A DNA stretch of 40,000 nucleotides from NCBI GenBank assembly GCA_009176605.1, contig SEYY01001259.1, forward strand, positions 76,902-116,901, in the 5' to 3' direction. Origin of the DNA: Armadillidium nasatum. Lineage: Eukaryota; Arthropoda; Malacostraca; Isopoda; Armadillidiidae. Below the pieces are notes generated by a model. It did no database searches and had not been told where the DNA came from. It was given only the letters and a program-made list of their open reading frames with translations. Position 1 is the first letter of the stretch. Each line of letters begins with the position of its first letter. The position numbers and the translations under genes were made by a program. Positions 1-13,337 of the stretch are shown one piece after another.

Positions 1-602
1 TACTCTTAAAAGGCAGAAGACCATAAATAAGTGATAGGAGAGAATGTCATTAGTAGACCACGAGTGTCGAAAGCCATGCTGATGATCTGGGAGAAGGGAA
101 TAAGATTCCAGATTATCCAAGAAATAGAGTTAAGGAGAGTTTCAAAGATTTTAGAATATAATTGAGAGCTAAAGCACGATAGTTAGAAGGATTAGTTAGA
201 ACTTCCAGCCCAGAGTATTGGTATTAAGGCATAGAGAGTAGTGTTCAACGAGGACAGTCCCCTAGTTCAGACGCACACTTCCTCAAAATACGAGAAGAAA
301 TGCCATATGGCCATAGATCTCAGAATCTCATGCACCCGATTATATGTTATTATAGATAGAGACTTAAACACCTGAGAGGAGAAGTAATGATGAGGTATGC
401 TAGAGTCTTATCCAGAGTAAATTTAGATGAAGAAAAAAGGCTGAAGAGATTTGCTTTTTCAGGAAGAAGTTTTAGCTACAGTAGGCAGTCAGAACGAATA
501 AGAGGTTGAAAGGCAGATTAACAAAAGTTATTAGAGATGTTTTTAGTAAAAACCAGAAATTTTCATTAGTAGGGGAAAAAAGATGTTTAAATTTTGATGT
601 TA
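1..602. other. No gene recognised
   Basis: AT-rich sequence with purine-rich stretches. No long reading frame, splice-bounded exon or known repeat end was recognised. It could be a decayed element body. Confidence 0.4.
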
Positions 603-716
603 CAGTATTCAAAGGATTTGAATCCGAATCCACCAATTTTCTGGTTTCTCGAATCCAAATCCTAATTCAGGGCCTTCGAATCCGAATGCATGAAAAAAAC
701 TTTGAATTCGGATTCT
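603..716. repeat. GAATCC motif cluster, left
   Basis: GAATCC/GAATCCGAATCC recurs about four times, with one GGATTC near the end, just before a TA array. A mirror-like cluster lies at 1801-1988. Dense short motifs next to element ends are typical of subterminal transposase-binding repeats, but no clean target duplication was found here. Confidence 0.4.
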
Positions 717-733
717 CACATATATATACGATA

Positions 734-1035
<302 letters not shown>

Positions 1036-1058
1036 GTAAGTTTTCTTTTTGTAATTTT

Positions 1059-1059
<1 letters not shown>

Positions 1060-1090
<31 letters not shown>
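1060..1090. repeat. T homopolymer
   Basis: 31-nt T run, 24 bp after the candidate splice donor at 1036. Confidence 0.95.
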
Positions 1091-1094
<4 letters not shown>

Positions 1095-1131
1095 CTTCCT
1101 GAGAGGAAAAGAATTATTAAACCCCTTATTG

Positions 1132-1136
1132 TTAAA

Positions 1137-1205
<69 letters not shown>
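1132..1205. repeat. (AAT)n microsatellite
   Basis: Uninterrupted trinucleotide array. The poly-Asn/poly-Ile frames it creates are not genes. Confidence 0.97.
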
Positions 1206-1207
<2 letters not shown>

Positions 1208-1501
1208 GTAATAAATAATAGTAAGACATGTGGCTGTTGCGTGTTAAAAATTGTGTCGAAAGCTGTGATGATTCATAGGACACACCAAAATTAAACTTCA
1301 TTTTTGAGAAGATTTATTTATCAGTCACATATAAACATATAACTGTAGAAAGCAGGAAAAAAATTGGCTTGAAATGAATAATACAATGAATAAATGAGTA
1401 CGGTATTTCTCAATATGATATTTTTTACATTATTTTCCCTTCATAAATATTTTTCCTCAATCTATTGACCATCAGCCAGAGATTAAAAATAGGTTTGGCT
1501 G

Positions 1502-1502
<1 letters not shown>

Positions 1503-1571
<69 letters not shown>

Positions 1572-1573
1572 AA
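1503..1573. repeat. (AAT)n then A tract
   Basis: Trinucleotide array passing into a run of about 14 A. Confidence 0.97.
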
Positions 1574-1636
1574 CCTTGGTGGTTTCAGCAATTCAAGATA
1601 AAATGTATATAATAGGAAATCGGTCATTAAAAAAAG

Positions 1637-1764
<128 letters not shown>

Positions 1765-1800
1765 ACCTCAGCAGTCAGACATTGTCTAAAAATAAGTTAG

Positions 1801-3551
<1,751 letters not shown>

Positions 3552-3717
3552 TTCGGCAAATCTGTAGTCATTATAAAACTCCATTCTTATTCGCGTCGCA
3601 TCTGACAGAGAAAAAAGAAGATTTCTCGTCATGTCGTTGTCCGAGCAGAACAACGCTTTTAGAAGGGAACTGCAGTTGTCTAGTCAAAAATACTTTCGGT
3701 CTTAATATGACATTAAG
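3552..3717 (+). CDS. Candidate cysteine-rich exon, unknown protein
   Basis: A pyrimidine tract (TTTTTCTTTTCCAG, ending at 3551) gives a strong acceptor, and AAG followed by GTAGGA at 3718 a reasonable donor. The 166 bp between are open in one frame and clearly less AT-rich than the flanks. The peptide has five Cys in a spacing reminiscent of an EGF-like module: one Cys, a long loop, then CRC, then CSC (SSCRCPS and EGNCSCLV). A secreted or extracellular domain is therefore plausible. It begins with two leftover bases, matching the one leftover base of the exon at 844-1035. No homologue is recognised and the remaining exons were not found, so this is a prediction from splice signals and composition. 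Confidence 0.4.
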
Positions 3718-4116
3718 GTAGGAATGTACAAGAACTTTAGTTAATAGTAAAAATCATGCTATTGTAAATAATCTGATGAAATAATAATAACCGTTCTTTC
3801 TGGATAAAATATAATAAGGTTTAATTCTTTGAATGTTGTATTTAAAAATATTTCCCTGGTTTAAAAAGCCTGTGATTTGTATTAATCATCTGCATCATTC
3901 TTCTTAACTTGTTAAGAACACCTTAATTATTTGTAAATTGGGCTTTTAAAATTTTAGAGGTTCAGTATAAGCAACGTTTCTTCCTTTTCAGAAGCAATTT
4001 TATTCACATAAACATTTCGTATTTCATTTTTTTTAAGTTCACATCTCATAGGCATTGCCCTTGTTGGATGATGCGTGAGGAATATATGTTCTAGGTCGGA
4101 ACTACAATAAAGGCAG
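3718..4116. other. No gene recognised
   Basis: AT-rich, no supported frame or repeat end. Confidence 0.4.
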
Positions 4117-4740
4117 AGATTTACACACCACCAAACAATTTAACATTTATTTTGTAGTAAGAAAGGATGGCATAAAGTCATATAAATAACACAAAGTTGA
4201 AAGACAGGAATCCAGCTGTTAAAAATATAAAAACAGCAAATAAGTATTCAGCACCTGTCAATGAATATCTGTGACAATATTTACCATCTCCTAATTATGT
4301 CCCAGTATTCAATGACTATATACAGGGTGACTTTTTGAGTTTTGGTACAGTTGCTACTACTATTAATAATAATGATATTAATGATAATATCAATAATAAT
4401 AATGTTTGGTTCTGTGATATTGGCTTTAAATAGATAAAGAAGTGGTACTAAAGAATTACCTGGAGATGGTAAGATGAAGTCTGTGGGGCTCAGCTGTGGC
4501 TGTGATACAGTTGGTGTCTATACAGCGTGGGCCTAAACATGGAAAAGGAGAAAATACATAATAGGAAAAGGATAATAGGAACACTGATATCAGAATTAAA
4601 GTATTTACAATATAATAAATAGGTACCAGTAGTTGCTGTAATTTATGATAAGTAGTAACACTCACCAAATTGAAATAATAAATCAGCTGGAAATAAACAA
4701 TTGTTGACGGCACTTTATTATACTAGGTGAACTTGGATGG
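4117..4740 (-). mobile_element. LTR-like relic related to 5770-6187
   Basis: Several blocks align by eye, in the same order, with the Gypsy LTR-like segment at 5770-6187. Examples are ACACCACCAA-CAAT-TAACATTTATTTT (4126 vs 5782) and ACAGTTGGTGTC (4508 vs 5940). It is probably a diverged solo LTR or the end of a second copy. Ends and target duplication were not resolved. Confidence 0.3.
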
Positions 4741-4754
4741 GTGATACTTCTCTT

Positions 4755-5018
4755 AAAAAAAAAAAAAAATAAGAATCACACGCTGGACCAAAACGGTAGG
4801 CTACCAGAAATGAAGGGGCATAGTAATAATGGTTCAGGGTCTCTTCCGACCTCGTCGACCTGCCACACTACAACTTTAACAGTAGTGAAAGGGGACTACT
4901 ACACCCTATTCAAAGAAAGAAACTTTTGTATGTACTTTCTACCTAGTATCAGCATGCGGGATCGAAACGTCGTCTTTAAGGACGTGGTCAATCATTCGAC
5001 CGTTGTACCACGGTAGAC
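4755..5018 (-). mobile_element. tRNA-derived SINE
   Basis: On the minus strand a Pol III A box (TGGTACAACGG, 5000-5010) is followed 31 nt later by a B-box-like TTTCGATCCC (4958-4968), in a tRNA-like context. The body is GC-richer than its flanks and extends to an A/T homopolymer at 4755-4769. The A box matches the TRGYNNARNGG consensus. Family and target duplication are undetermined. Confidence 0.6.
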
Positions 5019-5136
5019 ATCCAAATAAGATGTGCAGTTTCCTGTACCCTTTTCAAGTCGTTTTTAAAAGTAATGGCAATATTAACAAAAAATCCGTAGA
5101 ATAACATGAATAATATATATTATTTAAATCATTTTC

Positions 5137-5769
<633 letters not shown>

Positions 5770-6187
5770 TGTGATTTGAAAACACCACCAACAATATAAC
5801 ATTTATTTTTGAAGAAGAAAGAATATAGGTTGTGAGACGGTCACAACAGAGGCCCAGCTGGTGGTGATCAGCTGATGTGAGAGAGCTAAAACTAGACAAC
5901 AAACTAGCTGGAGCCTGAGGAAGACAGTTGTGTCTGGGGAACAGTTGGTGTCCAAGGGGCGAGCGCATATTGTAATTAAATAAATAGTTTTATATGCAAG
6001 GTACAATGATGGTATAACCAGGTGAGGTTGAACCACAAACTATATTAAGGATGGGTGGAGTTTATGCACCATCACAAAATAAATATAAAGAATTTCTTCA
6101 AGCTGGAGTAAGCCGAGAATGGATAATCATCATGAATTCTGGTATCGTGCAGCATCTTACACCGCACAGAATGTGCAGATGACTACA
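5770..6187 (-). mobile_element. Probable 3' LTR of the Gypsy element
   Basis: On the minus strand, TGTAGTC begins at 6187 directly after a polypurine tract, as an LTR start should. The segment carries TATA-like strings and an AATAAA near 5805. The 3' boundary is approximate. A diverged relative lies at 4117-4740. Confidence 0.5.
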
Positions 6188-6190
6188 GTA

Positions 6191-6206
6191 TTCCCCTCCG
6201 AGATCT
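6191..6206 (-). other. Polypurine tract of the Gypsy element
   Basis: Minus strand CTCGGAGGGGAATAC, the purine run expected just upstream of a 3' LTR, where plus-strand DNA synthesis is primed. Confidence 0.6.
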
Positions 6207-6229
6207 TGCAAAACATCTTATCACTAAAA

Positions 6230-6904
6230 TCAGATAGGATGACACACTGTTCTTCCAAATCGTGTTCGTCCGACACTGGAAGGACATTGGAGAATACTGC
6301 CAGGAGAAGGATTAGCTGGAGTTTGAGTCGGACAAAGCAGCGATTGTGGAATATGCAATTGAGGAGGTGGCGGGGGAGGTGAAGTAGATGGAGAAGAATT
6401 AAGAAAAGCTGGCACATGTTGTGTAGCAGGAGTTAAAAGTGTAGGTGTTGGAGAGTCTGTGAAGTCAACAGAAGGGTCCGGATTTGATTCAAGAAATGCA
6501 GGTTTATGTCTGTCGATAGAGAAAACTTTTGTCCACCGAAGTCGTTGAATTATAAAAGTCTTCTCACGACGACGATAAAACCTTGAAAGGACCTTCGTAT
6601 CGAGCTTGCAGCGGTGCTCGATGTGAATAGAGGAGAACGAAAACATGAGTGCAAGTAGCAAGTTCTTTTTTGGAATAAAAGCGTGTATGTTTTGGGTTCG
6701 GTCTGGTGAAGGTTTCCAAGAGATTGAACATTGGCGAAGACAAGAGAGATATGCTAAGGGATCAGCAGGAGAAACTCTAGAAGAATCGAAATATTCACCT
6801 GGGAGACGAATAGGAGAACCATAGACGAGTTCGCCAACTGAACAGTGCAAGTCTTCCTTCAAAGTAGATCGGATGCCAAGAAGGACAAAAGGAAGAGCTT
6901 CCAT
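6230..6904 (-). pseudogene. Gypsy integrase C-terminal part and tail
   Basis: 224 codons remain open. The start continues the integrase core (ALPFVLLGIRS, a standard Gypsy string after the catalytic Glu), then the ELVYGSPIRLPGEYF linker, a basic region (RFYRRREK) that would form the small beta domain, and a Pro/Ser/Thr-rich tail with a run of prolines. Such Pro-rich tails are common at Gypsy pol C-termini. The frame is cut off from the upstream core by a stop in the codon before EALP (AGAGGATTAGTGG region near 6905). It is non-functional as it stands. Confidence 0.8.
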
Positions 6905-7370
6905 CCACTAATCTTCAGAGGGATGGGCGGCGAGAGAAGCTTTCAACTGATGATGAAAGCGTTCCGCCATGCAGTTAGCTGAAGGATGGTAAGCAGTGAC
7001 TCGAATGTAGGAGATGCCTGAAAGACACATAAAATTACGAGACAAAAAGGACTCTAACTGACGTCCTTGATGTCTGGAAGAGGGATGCCTTCAGGCCAAC
7101 GTGTAAAGCGGTCAATACAGGTGAGAAGGTAAGAAAACCCATCGGAAAGAGGCAAAGGATCGACGAGCTCAATGTGTATGTGTTGAAACCTCTCACCTGG
7201 AGGAAGAAAGTCACCAAGAGATGCTTTGATGTGTCTGTGAACCTTGTTCCTTTGGCAGGAGAGACAAGCATGTGCCCAAGTCTTGATGTCTCTGTGCATG
7301 TGCGGCCACACGAACCTGGAAGTTATGAGCTTCTGTGTTGCCGCTAATCCTGGGATGTGACAGGTCATTC
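6905..7370 (-). pseudogene. Gypsy integrase, zinc-binding and catalytic core
   Basis: The N-terminal HHCC-type zinc motif is visible (His at HIPG and a later C-L-S-C), followed by the core. The first catalytic Asp region reads IELVDPLPLSDG and TCIDRFTRWPEG. In another frame further downstream come GRQLESF and AYHPSANCMAERF, the region of the catalytic Glu. At least one frameshift separates the two halves, around 7050-7060. The assignment to Ty3/Gypsy is secure from motif order; activity is excluded by the breaks. Confidence 0.85.
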
Positions 7371-7790
7371 AAAGAGTGGTAGACTTGTTTCCTGAAGGAT
7401 TTAATCTCTATCCTAGAGAGAGCATCAGCGGTGTGTTTGTCAACGCCATGAATATGTTTTATGTCCTTGGTGAACTGCGAGACATATTCAAGATGACGTA
7501 CCGCGAGGAGAATGACGTTTTGTGCGTGACTGCAAATGACGAAGATTAACGGTTTGTGGTCTGTAAAAATATGAAAAGAACGTCCATCTAGAAAGTATAG
7601 AGAGCGACGAACAGCCAGATAAATCGCAAGAAATTCACGACTGATGGTACAGTACCGTGTCTCAGCCGGTTGAAGCTTCTTTGAGAAGAATACAAGAGTC
7701 ACCCATATCTCCTTCTGGTATTGTTGCAGGACACATCCAACATAAAAATTCGAGGCGTCGACCTGAAGGCGAGTGAAGGCCGACTCACGA
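7371..7790 (-). pseudogene. Gypsy RNase H domain
   Basis: The peptide runs through LQVDASNFYVGCVLQQ, FFSKKLQPAETRY, SREFLAIYLAVR and FTDHKPL to a DALSRIE motif. This is the order of a Ty3/Gypsy RNase H (catalytic Asp in VDAS, Glu in SREFLAI, Asp in FTDHKPL, terminal ADALSR). Frameshifts join it imperfectly to RT upstream and integrase downstream. Confidence 0.85.
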
Positions 7791-7827
7791 ACGGTGTCGG
7801 TCCAAGCAAGGCACCTCGATGGGTTGG

Positions 7828-7828
<1 letters not shown>

Positions 7829-7868
<40 letters not shown>
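7829..7868. repeat. T homopolymer inside Gypsy pol
   Basis: 40-nt T run, read as A on the coding strand. It lies between the RT C-terminus and the RNase H domain, where the remaining frame encodes Lys, so it probably grew from an AAA/AAG Lys run. Confidence 0.9.
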
Positions 7869-7871
<3 letters not shown>

Positions 7872-7899
7872 TCTTAAGAAGAAAAATAAGAGGTGTAAG

Positions 7900-8225
7900 G
7901 AGAGCTGCTACCGCAGGGATGGAGCGATGATAAAAGGTTATCGTGCCGAGGAATTGTCGAAGTTGCCGCTGATTTTCCGGTAGTGGAAATTTCAGATTGC
8001 AGAGACGCGATCCTGGAGAGGCAAAACTCCTTTCGCAGAAATAGTGTGTCCTAGAAAGGTAAGGGATTCAACTCCAAGGACACATTTGTCAGGGTTCTCC
8101 CTGATGCCATATTCCTGCAGTCTGGAGAAGACAGCCCGAAGATGGGCTTTATGAAGCTCAGGAGTGGAACTAGCAATGAGTAAGTCATCTAAATACGCCC
8201 AGCAGAAGGAAAATCCATTAAGCAC
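7900..8225 (-). pseudogene. Gypsy reverse transcriptase, C-terminal part
   Basis: The start preserves the RT active site as YLDDLLIAS (two catalytic Asp), then HLRAVFSRLQEYG and KCVLGVESLTFLGHTIS, typical of the Ty3/Gypsy palm/thumb. The N-terminal fingers, protease and gag are absent. The element stops at about 8225 against unrelated AT-rich DNA, so it is 5'-truncated or deleted. Stops follow downstream of FLGHTIS, around 7990. Confidence 0.85.
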
Positions 8226-9240
8226 AATATATAAGAAAAAAATAGGTTATATAAATAATTTTCACTCAAAGTTAGCTAATTTTATCAGGAAATAATATAA
8301 ATATACAAATAGGATAAGCCTAGAGTTATGAGAAACTTAAATTGAAAACTGTAGGACTGCTACCAACTAAACCATGTAATTAAATTTTATAAAATCATTT
8401 AGTCACAAAATAAATATCAAAACCAGCACCATGCTAATAAAGCAAAAGTAAATTATCCAATAACTAAAAATAGCTTATAATGAACAAAATATGCAGGTAA
8501 TTTGAAGGGATCACTGAAAATACAACGTCCTCTCACTGAGAAAAGTCAATTTTGTAGTTCTGTTCATAAATAGTGATGTTTCCTTTAGTGTTATAAACAG
8601 TGCTTCAGGTTTAATATGCACCAATTATATTTTAGTGGAAATGACTGCTAGAAATCTCCAGCGTCAAACGCAGGCAGCAGGACAGTCAGATACAAATTTA
8701 TTAACACTACCGAGCCTACGACTTTTGGTATCAAATTACACAAACTCTAAGCTAATTATGTAAATTAAATTCCGCAAAATTTATTTAAATATTACTTAAC
8801 TTTACATATAGAAAAAATATAATTGTTAAAATAATCTTTGAAAATTCAAGACCTACGAATAATGAAGAACTTGGAAATATTAATAATCTCTAGAAAGTCA
8901 CAGAGCTATTTTACTTTAAATATTTTTTGAGGTTGGTTGTAAAATCTTTTTGTCTTAATTCTTGTCACTCGATTTTGGGGTTTCTTCAGAGTATAATAGT
9001 TTCTTTATCCTTTCCCTTTTTTATTAAGAAGTTTTGTCCTTTCATATTTATTTATTTTTTCTGATTGTTGTTAATCATTATTATAAGTTTTATTGTTATT
9101 ACGTTTATTTTCTCTTACAATTATTTTCTTTAAGAGTTTTATACAGACTATAGTAGTTTCTTTTATATTGCACAGAATATTACAGTACAGTAAATATACG
9201 GAATATTAATTGTTTCTTTACAAATGCTGTCTTAGAAATA
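8226..9240. other. No gene recognised
   Basis: AT-rich, many stops in all frames, no recognisable element end. Confidence 0.4.
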
Positions 9241-9249
9241 AGAAAAATG

Positions 9250-9602
9250 AGTTAATGGTGTTACATAGTAGAGGAAAACTTGAATATTATTTGTATCACT
9301 GAGATATGGGTAGTTGAGAACATATTTGGAGATTCATTACAAGAATTTGAAATTTAGGGTTATTCATAATACCTTTACCAGCCATTGGTAAGAAAGGTGG
9401 AGGCGTTGCTCTTTATATTAGAAACACAGTTCATTCTATTCAGAAGCTCGAATTTGAAATTGTTCCAGAAGTTGAAGCTGTGTGGGTTGATATTGTTTGA
9501 GTAGTAAACTACAGTATACTGTATACAGATCCCCTTCTCAGGATCAGGATTTGAATGTTGTAGTGATAAATGAGATTACAGCAGCTTGCAATATTAAAGA
9601 AG
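9250..9602 (+). pseudogene. LINE endonuclease, 5' half (split by foldback)
   Basis: Shifting frames give ITETW-like and GGGVALYIRNTVHS, then EVEAVWVDIV and NEITAACNIKE. These are conserved parts of the APE-type endonuclease domain of CR1/jockey-type non-LTR retrotransposons. The domain is interrupted exactly at 9602/9603 and resumes at 11341. Stops and frameshifts show that it was already dead or has decayed since. Confidence 0.8.
9594..9602. repeat. Target-site duplication, left (TTAAAGAAG)
   Basis: Perfect 9-bp copy of 11341-11349, directly flanking the foldback element. Confidence 0.9.
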
Positions 9603-10008
9603 GGTAATAATTTGATATAGCACGAACCTCTCCTATTTTCACTATATTGAAAATATGAACTCAAAATATGTTTACATGCATTCTACACATACTTTTCTTT
9701 CTCGGTCGAGTAATATAAATAAATTATAAAAAGAGAAACTATTTAAAAAATAGAAAAAACTGATATTTTTACTACGAATGGTGAAGCAACTGTTCTTCGA
9801 CTGGCCTTCGTTATGTACAAAAATAGCAAAATCAATTGATTAACAGGTTGCCATATTTGTCCTTCGAATGTTCCGTTATTTTTTTCTGCAATGTACTGTA
9901 ATACAGTCTTCGATACTTGGAAATATTGATATTTCAAAACATCGATATATCATGTAAATTTATTGAAATTCGTATTATTATTATTTAGCTTTCATTTCAT
10001 TTATGCCA

Positions 10009-10054
10009 ATTATTATTATTATTATTATTATTATTATTGTTATTATTATTATTA

Positions 10055-10149
<95 letters not shown>

Positions 10150-10250
10150 TGTTATTAATTATTATTATTACTATTAATTATTATTATTATGATTATTATT
10201 ATTATTATTATTATTAATATTATTATTATAATTATTATTATTATTCTTAT
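10009..10250. repeat. (ATT)n array, imperfect
   Basis: Long interrupted trinucleotide array in the left foldback arm. Its complement, (AAT)n, is at 10576-10682 in the right arm. Confidence 0.95.
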
Positions 10251-10365
10251 TTACTTTTCTAGCGTACTTAATTCGACTTATCATAACCTGAACGACCGAA
10301 GATTGCCGTGTGATACAGGCCTAACTGATTGATGGAAGGTTGCCGTGGCATTCAAGCCTACTGCT

Positions 10366-10370
<5 letters not shown>

Positions 10371-10454
<84 letters not shown>
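10371..10454. repeat. (TA)n at foldback centre
   Basis: 84-bp pure array near the dyad centre of the 9603-11340 element. Confidence 0.97.
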
Positions 10455-10457
<3 letters not shown>

Positions 10458-10575
10458 GTGTTATATGGCAGTAGGCCTAATCTACAGCAACGTTCCATCA
10501 ATCAGTTAGGCCTGTATCACACGGCAAACTTCGGTCGTTCAGGTTATGATAAGTCGAACTAAGTACGCTAGAAAA

Positions 10576-10682
10576 CTAATTAATAATAATAATAATAATA
10601 ATAATTAATATAATAATAATTAATAATAATAATGTTAATAATAATAATAATAACAATAATAATAATAATAATAATAATAATA
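10576..10682. repeat. (AAT)n array, imperfect
   Basis: Right-arm counterpart of the (ATT)n array at 10009-10250. Confidence 0.95.
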
Positions 10683-10897
10683 GGTATAAATGAAATGAAA
10701 GCTAAATAATAATAATAAAAATGTTAAAAGTTTGCATTGATATATCGATGTTTCAATATATCGATATTATATTCGATCGGGCACGATACGTCCAAAGTTT
10801 ACCCTCTCTCTCTATAAAAAGAGAGAGAAAAAATGTAATTAAACGGTGAACTAAAATAAAAGAGAAAATGTTACTAAAAGGAACTAAAGTAAAAAGA

Positions 10898-10900
<3 letters not shown>

Positions 10901-10986
<86 letters not shown>
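10901..10986. repeat. (TA)n inside a secondary inverted repeat
   Basis: 86-bp array flanked by inverted copies of a TTCTCTTTTACTTTAGTTC-like string (left side near 10850-10895, right side 11003-11025). A related string repeats two more times to 11085. Confidence 0.9.
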
Positions 10987-10989
<3 letters not shown>

Positions 10990-11340
10990 CATGGTTTAAT
11001 TCCATTTTCTCTTTTACTTTAGTTCGTCGTTCAATTCCATTTTCTCTTTTCCTATAGTTCGTCGTTGAATTCCATTTTCCCTTTTAAATATAGAAAACGG
11101 AGGTGCTAAAAGTTTATTTGAAACAAAATAACAAGACAGTTTACAAGACAGTTCATTGCGTTATTGCTGATAAATAGTATTTTTGTTTTAATAATTTTTG
11201 GGGGGTTTTCTTTTTATTATGTATTAATATTACTCGACCGAGAAAGAAAAGTATCTGTAGAATGCATGTAAACATATTTTGAGTTCATATTTTCAATATA
11301 GTGAAAATAGGAGAGGTTCGTGCTATATCAAATTATTACC

Positions 11341-11349
11341 TTAAAGAAG
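11341..11349. repeat. Target-site duplication, right (TTAAAGAAG)
   Basis: Second copy of the 9-bp target sequence of the foldback insertion. Confidence 0.9.
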
Positions 11350-11580
11350 TAGGTATTATCAAAATGGGTGATTTCAATTTTTCAGATATTGATTGGAGTA
11401 CTTTTTCTTGTATTGATCAAACTAGTTTATTTACTGACTGTATACTTGATAATGAGAGTGTTACACAGTCAAGATTCGTTAAATTAAGGGATGTAAAGAT
11501 TTCTATTACCAAGTATCCCATGAATTTTGCTGCAATAATTTTCTGCTGGCAGTAGCAAAAATTGAACTTAGAAATTTCTA
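11341..11580 (+). pseudogene. LINE endonuclease, 3' half
   Basis: Continues the domain broken at 9602. VGIIKMGDFNFSDIDWST carries the GDFN motif of the APE-type endonuclease, then FTDCILDNESVTQ, equivalent to the FLDCV..N.L.Q region. Coding potential fades after about 11560. Confidence 0.8.
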
Positions 11581-12239
11581 TCTTCAATATTTACTGCTGC
11601 AATCTTGAATGGTCATATAATATAAACAAATGTGAAGGAATTAGGCCAATGGTTTTTTTTTTAGAATAAATACCTTTTGTACATATTCTTACTCAGATTT
11701 GTTTACAAATTATTACTAATAATTATTTAAGCATTTCTTATCATTAATTTATATTAAGTGAAGGAAATTATTTTCAATTCAGAATTTCATTGGTTCCAAT
11801 CTTTTTAATAATGGCTGATTCCAAAGTCTTTTTAAAATTTTTGTTTAACTTATATGTCATCTTATATATTCTTACATGAAGTGGATTAGAATATTGAAAG
11901 ACCTTTCATTTAAAGGCTTTATTCCACTAAAGAATTATATGTCTGGAAATTAAAAAAAGAAAAAGAACATTAATAACAGAAATTAAAACCTATAAATAAT
12001 TATTATTGCATTCACCCCTTCTAGCAATTTTAATTCTATCAACAGTTTCAGGGTTTATTTTCTTACAAGTTCAGATGCTGTACTGGTTTGCAAACTCGAC
12101 TCTACCTTCTTAATTCTGGAGAGTTGAGAGTAATCTCTTCCTTTGTAGGAATACTAATCTCTGATTATGTATTCTAAAGGAATGCCATGGTCAGTCTCAG
12201 CTCCTGAGTCACCATTGCTTCCACAACCCCCTTCACTAT
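11581..12239. other. No gene recognised
   Basis: AT-rich; could be the decayed remainder of the LINE or of the Gypsy copy that follows. Confidence 0.35.
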
Positions 12240-12620
12240 GTTTTCGGAATGATCAGGGTAGGATCATTTGTATTTGATTTTCCACACACAGCTAGATCAC
12301 AGAGGGAAACTGTTGATTCCCTATCATTGGAAAACCTCACTAAGAGTATCACGTATTTACCTCTAAGAGCTCCGCTTCTTCCACTAGATGATCGAACTTA
12401 GACTGTCTTACTTGATTCCTCACTTGAACTGAACCAGGAGAGGACAGCCATGAAGGAATAGTATATCCAATACTAGGTTCTCGTTGATAATTAAAAAGCC
12501 TCATGTGGAGTCTCATTAGTTGATGTTATAAGGAGAGATCTTATTGAATGAAGAGCTTGTGGAAGTACCTGTTCCCACTGTGCCACCTGCAGATTCCTAG
12601 ATTGGAAAGCCAAAGATATC
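12240..12620 (-). pseudogene. Gypsy integrase C-terminal relic, second family
   Basis: Minus-strand translation gives WEQVLPQALHSIRSLL and TNETPHEAF, then in another frame IPSWLSSPGSVQVRN and SKFDHLVEEAELLEV, then in a third frame GFSND-like and RESTVSLCDLA. This order matches the end of a Ty3/Gypsy integrase of the type ending in GREDTVSLRDLAP. It differs from the copy at 6.2-8.2 kb. At least two frameshifts are present. Its upstream side abuts the old inverted-repeat element beginning near 12630. Confidence 0.75.
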
Positions 12621-12905
12621 GTCTTCCATATAATTTCATTTTACCTCTCACACCACAAATACAATAAAAATAACAATAAGATAAAAACCATTATCCTGAG
12701 AGGTCTAAGACATCATTTATTTGCATAGCAAATATCTATATTTTTCACCAATGATATGTCTTCAGGACGAACAAAATTCTTATCACTGCTTTTGCATGTA
12801 ACAAAATAAAACATCATGGTTGCCAAAACTGATGAACCATAGCTGGTATATTTTCAAAATTGCCAGAACTTAATATGTATCTCATAGGCCATAATTTCCA
12901 AAATA

Positions 12906-13048
<143 letters not shown>

Positions 13049-13096
13049 AAGCAATATATTCCCATCTAAGCTTATTTTAGTTTTTTTTTTAATGCA

Positions 13097-13322
13097 CTTG
13101 AGATAGCCAGTATTTGCCAGGTTAGGCCTATTTGCTGACCAGTCATTAGCATAGATTTACCCTTTAAGTTTAGATTAGGTTAAGTCGAACTAGTTTTTTA
13201 GATTTAACAATGTTAGATCTAATAAACTAGTTTGACTTAACCTAACCTAGATTTGAAGGTTAAATATATATATGCATATAGTTAATAAATAGCCCTAACC
13301 TTGTGAACTCTGGTTATCAGTA
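13097..13322. repeat. Central palindrome with GGTTAGG motifs
   Basis: Imperfect palindrome centred near 13212. The inner arms TTAGGTTAAGTCGAACTAG and CTAGTTTGACTTAACCTAA pair, and the outer arms carry AGGTTAGG(C/G)CTATTT and its complement. It probably forms the centre of the older inverted-repeat element. Confidence 0.8.
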
Positions 13323-13332
13323 TATATATATA

Positions 13333-13337
13333 TATAT
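13333..13337. repeat. Putative 5-bp TSD (TATAT), left
   Basis: TATAT precedes the 5' LTR and follows the 3' LTR (19383-19387). It fits a 5-bp duplication, but it lies in a TA array and is weak evidence alone. Confidence 0.5.

Larger units (their letters stand above)
9603..11340. mobile_element. Foldback DNA transposon, 1.74 kb, 9-bp TSD
   Basis: The ends are perfect inverted repeats for well over 60 bp (outermost GGTAATAATTTGATATAGCA), and imperfect complementarity continues towards the centre. For example, the blocks around 10260-10370 and 10455-10570 pair almost throughout. A (TA)n array (10371-10454) lies close to the dyad centre at about 10470. The right arm contains an additional small inverted repeat around a second TA array (10901-10986). 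No transposase frame is present, so it is non-autonomous. A 9-bp duplication and long terminal inverted repeats are what Mutator-like elements leave; that family call is inference. Removing the element restores the LINE endonuclease frame. Confidence 0.88.
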
